Source: Phylloscopus collybita (taxonomy: Eukaryota; Chordata; Aves; Passeriformes; Phylloscopidae). From it: 64,000 nt of DNA. The notes under the pieces were generated by a model. It saw only the letters and a program-made list of their open reading frames with translations, ran no database searches and was not told the origin of the DNA. The translations under genes and the position numbers were made by a program. Shown piece by piece: positions 62,918 to 64,000 of this stretch. The stretch is taken from positions 20,495,501-20,559,500 of the forward strand of contig JAJNNQ010000009.1 in NCBI GenBank assembly GCA_027886175.1, written 5' to 3'. The stretch's first letter is position 1; each line of letters starts with the position of its first letter.

Positions 62918-63491
62918 TGTTGGAGCGGCTGGCTCTTTCCTGCTCCAAGGTCAGGGTGAATAAAACTCAGGAGATGTTGTTTTTGAAATCTCACTCTGTA
63001 ATTTATTATCCTTATCTATTACAAACTCACGAGATGTGAGCTCTTTTTAACAAGTCAAGAAAGTGAGCCAAAATGGTGTCTATTCAAGACTATTTAAGTC
63101 CCAATTATCCAATAAACAGTTGAAATCTATATTATTTATGTTTTTGATCCAATGACTTATACTCAAGGTCCACAATGCAGACCTCACTAACCCATCAAAG
63201 AAATCACCCAAACCCGTGAAGAAGGAAGTGAAGAAGAAAGTGCAAAAAGACAACTAATCCTCACCCAAAGTTCTTCATCTTGGCTCCCACCACACACTAA
63301 AGTCCCAAATCTAAGGTTTTCACCCTGTGAGATCACACAATACTATCCAAACTACAACTCCATGATCTCAGTACTATCACTCATTTTTGGAAGCCTGCTT
63401 TAAGGCCTCAGGTCAAATGCAGTTCTTCCCTGAAATTCTGTGCCTATCAGCACAGAGAGTCCAAAACTCTCAGCATTCAGAGTGTCAACAC
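62918..63491 (-). mobile_element. Probable ERV solo LTR (family 4)
   Basis: Read on the minus strand the segment begins TGTTGACACTCTGAATG and ends CCGCTCCAACA, so it has TGTTG...CAACA ends. In that sense it contains GGTGGGAGCCAAGATGAAG, a known-looking bird ERV LTR block, and near its end GATAATAAATTACAGAGTG, whose AATAAA (plus strand about 63002-63007) suits a polyadenylation signal, followed by CTCCTGAGTTTTATTCACCC. ACCAC occurs directly before the element (62913-62917) and at 63492-63496, a candidate 5-bp TSD. Family recognition is from memory; no search was possible. Confidence 0.65.
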
Positions 63492-64000
63492 ACCACCAGA
63501 GATTACAAGCTGAGTTTTGGGCCCCGGTAAGAGGAAGACCCTGCAGATGGTGTTTTTTACCATGCCAATTGTCTTCTCTTATATAACTAGCTTGGTTGTA
63601 AATCCTTCACCCCGAGGGAAGATCACATTCACATGAGAGGCATCTGTCATATCTCAGAAGGGTGCACAAACCATCAAAGATCCCTGAAGTGCCCCTCAGA
63701 CACATTTCTGAGGCCTTCCACCAGAGGACTGCACACAATCCACAAATGTTGCAACAGATCCAGTGTTGCAAAAGGCAGTGTAAAACTCCCCCCAGGGAAG
63801 GTGCTTGAGCATTCCCACCCGTACCTGAACACATCCTAACTCACTGAGCTCTGTGTTTTATGGGACCCCCACCACTGAGAAGACTAGAAGAAGACCAGTG
63901 GGATGCTAGTAGCTTTTCAGAAGTGGTGACTATCTTTCTACTTAATTTGTCTTTCTGTCACTCTCTTTCTCCCCTCCCACCCTCTCTCTTCCCTATTTCT
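63492..64000. mobile_element. Possible second ERV-derived segment, truncated by window end
   Basis: The sequence immediately beyond the LTR, including CCCCGGTAAGAGGAAGACCC, a GCCAATT box (about 63564), a palindromic TTATATAA (63579-63586) and a pyrimidine-rich tail, resembles avian LTR/ERV sequence as I remember it. Orientation is not settled because the TATA-like box is symmetric. It would mean the family 4 LTR inserted into or beside an older ERV. Confidence 0.35.

Noticed and set aside
63579..63586. TTATATAA as a gene promoter
   Set aside because: The motif is symmetric, lies in probable ERV-derived sequence and has no downstream gene in the window.
1..64000. CRISPR arrays, tRNA or rRNA genes, bacterial operons, telomeric or satellite arrays
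   Set aside because: None seen. No spaced direct-repeat array, no cloverleaf-like segment with A/B boxes that I could support, and no extended tandem satellite.

Overview
The window looks like a gene-poor, AT-rich piece of a bird nuclear genome, most likely a neoavian bird and plausibly a songbird. The assignment rests on the repeats. Nine fragments carry the 3' part of CR1 LINEs, several ending in the ATTCTRTG-type terminal octamer that marks avian CR1. At least four endogenous-retrovirus LTRs resemble bird families. There are no bacterial signatures: no ribosome binding sites, operons, long ORFs or tRNA/rRNA genes. No ORF exceeds 212 codons, and the two longest lie inside repeats (antisense of a CR1 and of an LTR). 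I therefore call no protein-coding gene. The window is best read as intergenic or deep intronic sequence.

Layout. 1-5.4 kb: unique AT-rich DNA with two short 21-bp-period duplications and a 12-bp-arm hairpin. 5.38-5.96 kb: minus-strand solo LTR with a 5-bp target-site duplication (TSD). 9.7-10.5, 11.9-12.45 and 17.2-17.7 kb: three plus-strand CR1 3' fragments. 21.6 kb: 33-bp poly(A). 23.5-24.5 kb: CR1 followed by a second LTR of the same minus-strand family, with a perfect 5-bp TSD. 28.0-28.3 kb: CR1 containing an odd internal hairpin. 29.65-30.1 kb: minus-strand CR1. 34.95-35.4 kb: two CR1 tails about 100 bp apart. 36.3 kb: pre-miRNA-like hairpin. 39.08-40.51 kb: a plus-strand LTR with near-perfect inverted ends and a 5-bp TSD, into which a second LTR-like element has inserted in antisense. 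41.5-42.0 kb: third member of the minus-strand LTR family. 43.2 and 53.8 kb: poly(A) tracts of 40 and 41 bp. 55.8-56.3 kb: probable plus-strand LTR. 60.3-60.85 kb: minus-strand CR1. 62.9-63.5 kb: probable minus-strand LTR, followed by another possible ERV-derived segment running off the window end.

I found no convincing new gene system. The items most worth a second look are structural: the nested LTR at 39-40.5 kb, the hairpins at 36.34, 53.74 and 28.15 kb (the last looks like a template-switch event inside a CR1), and a few exon-like segments with strong splice signals (47.4 kb plus strand; 36.25 and 37.89 kb minus strand) that would need RNA evidence. Repeat identities come from remembered family consensus sequences, not from a search, and boundaries without a TSD are approximate.
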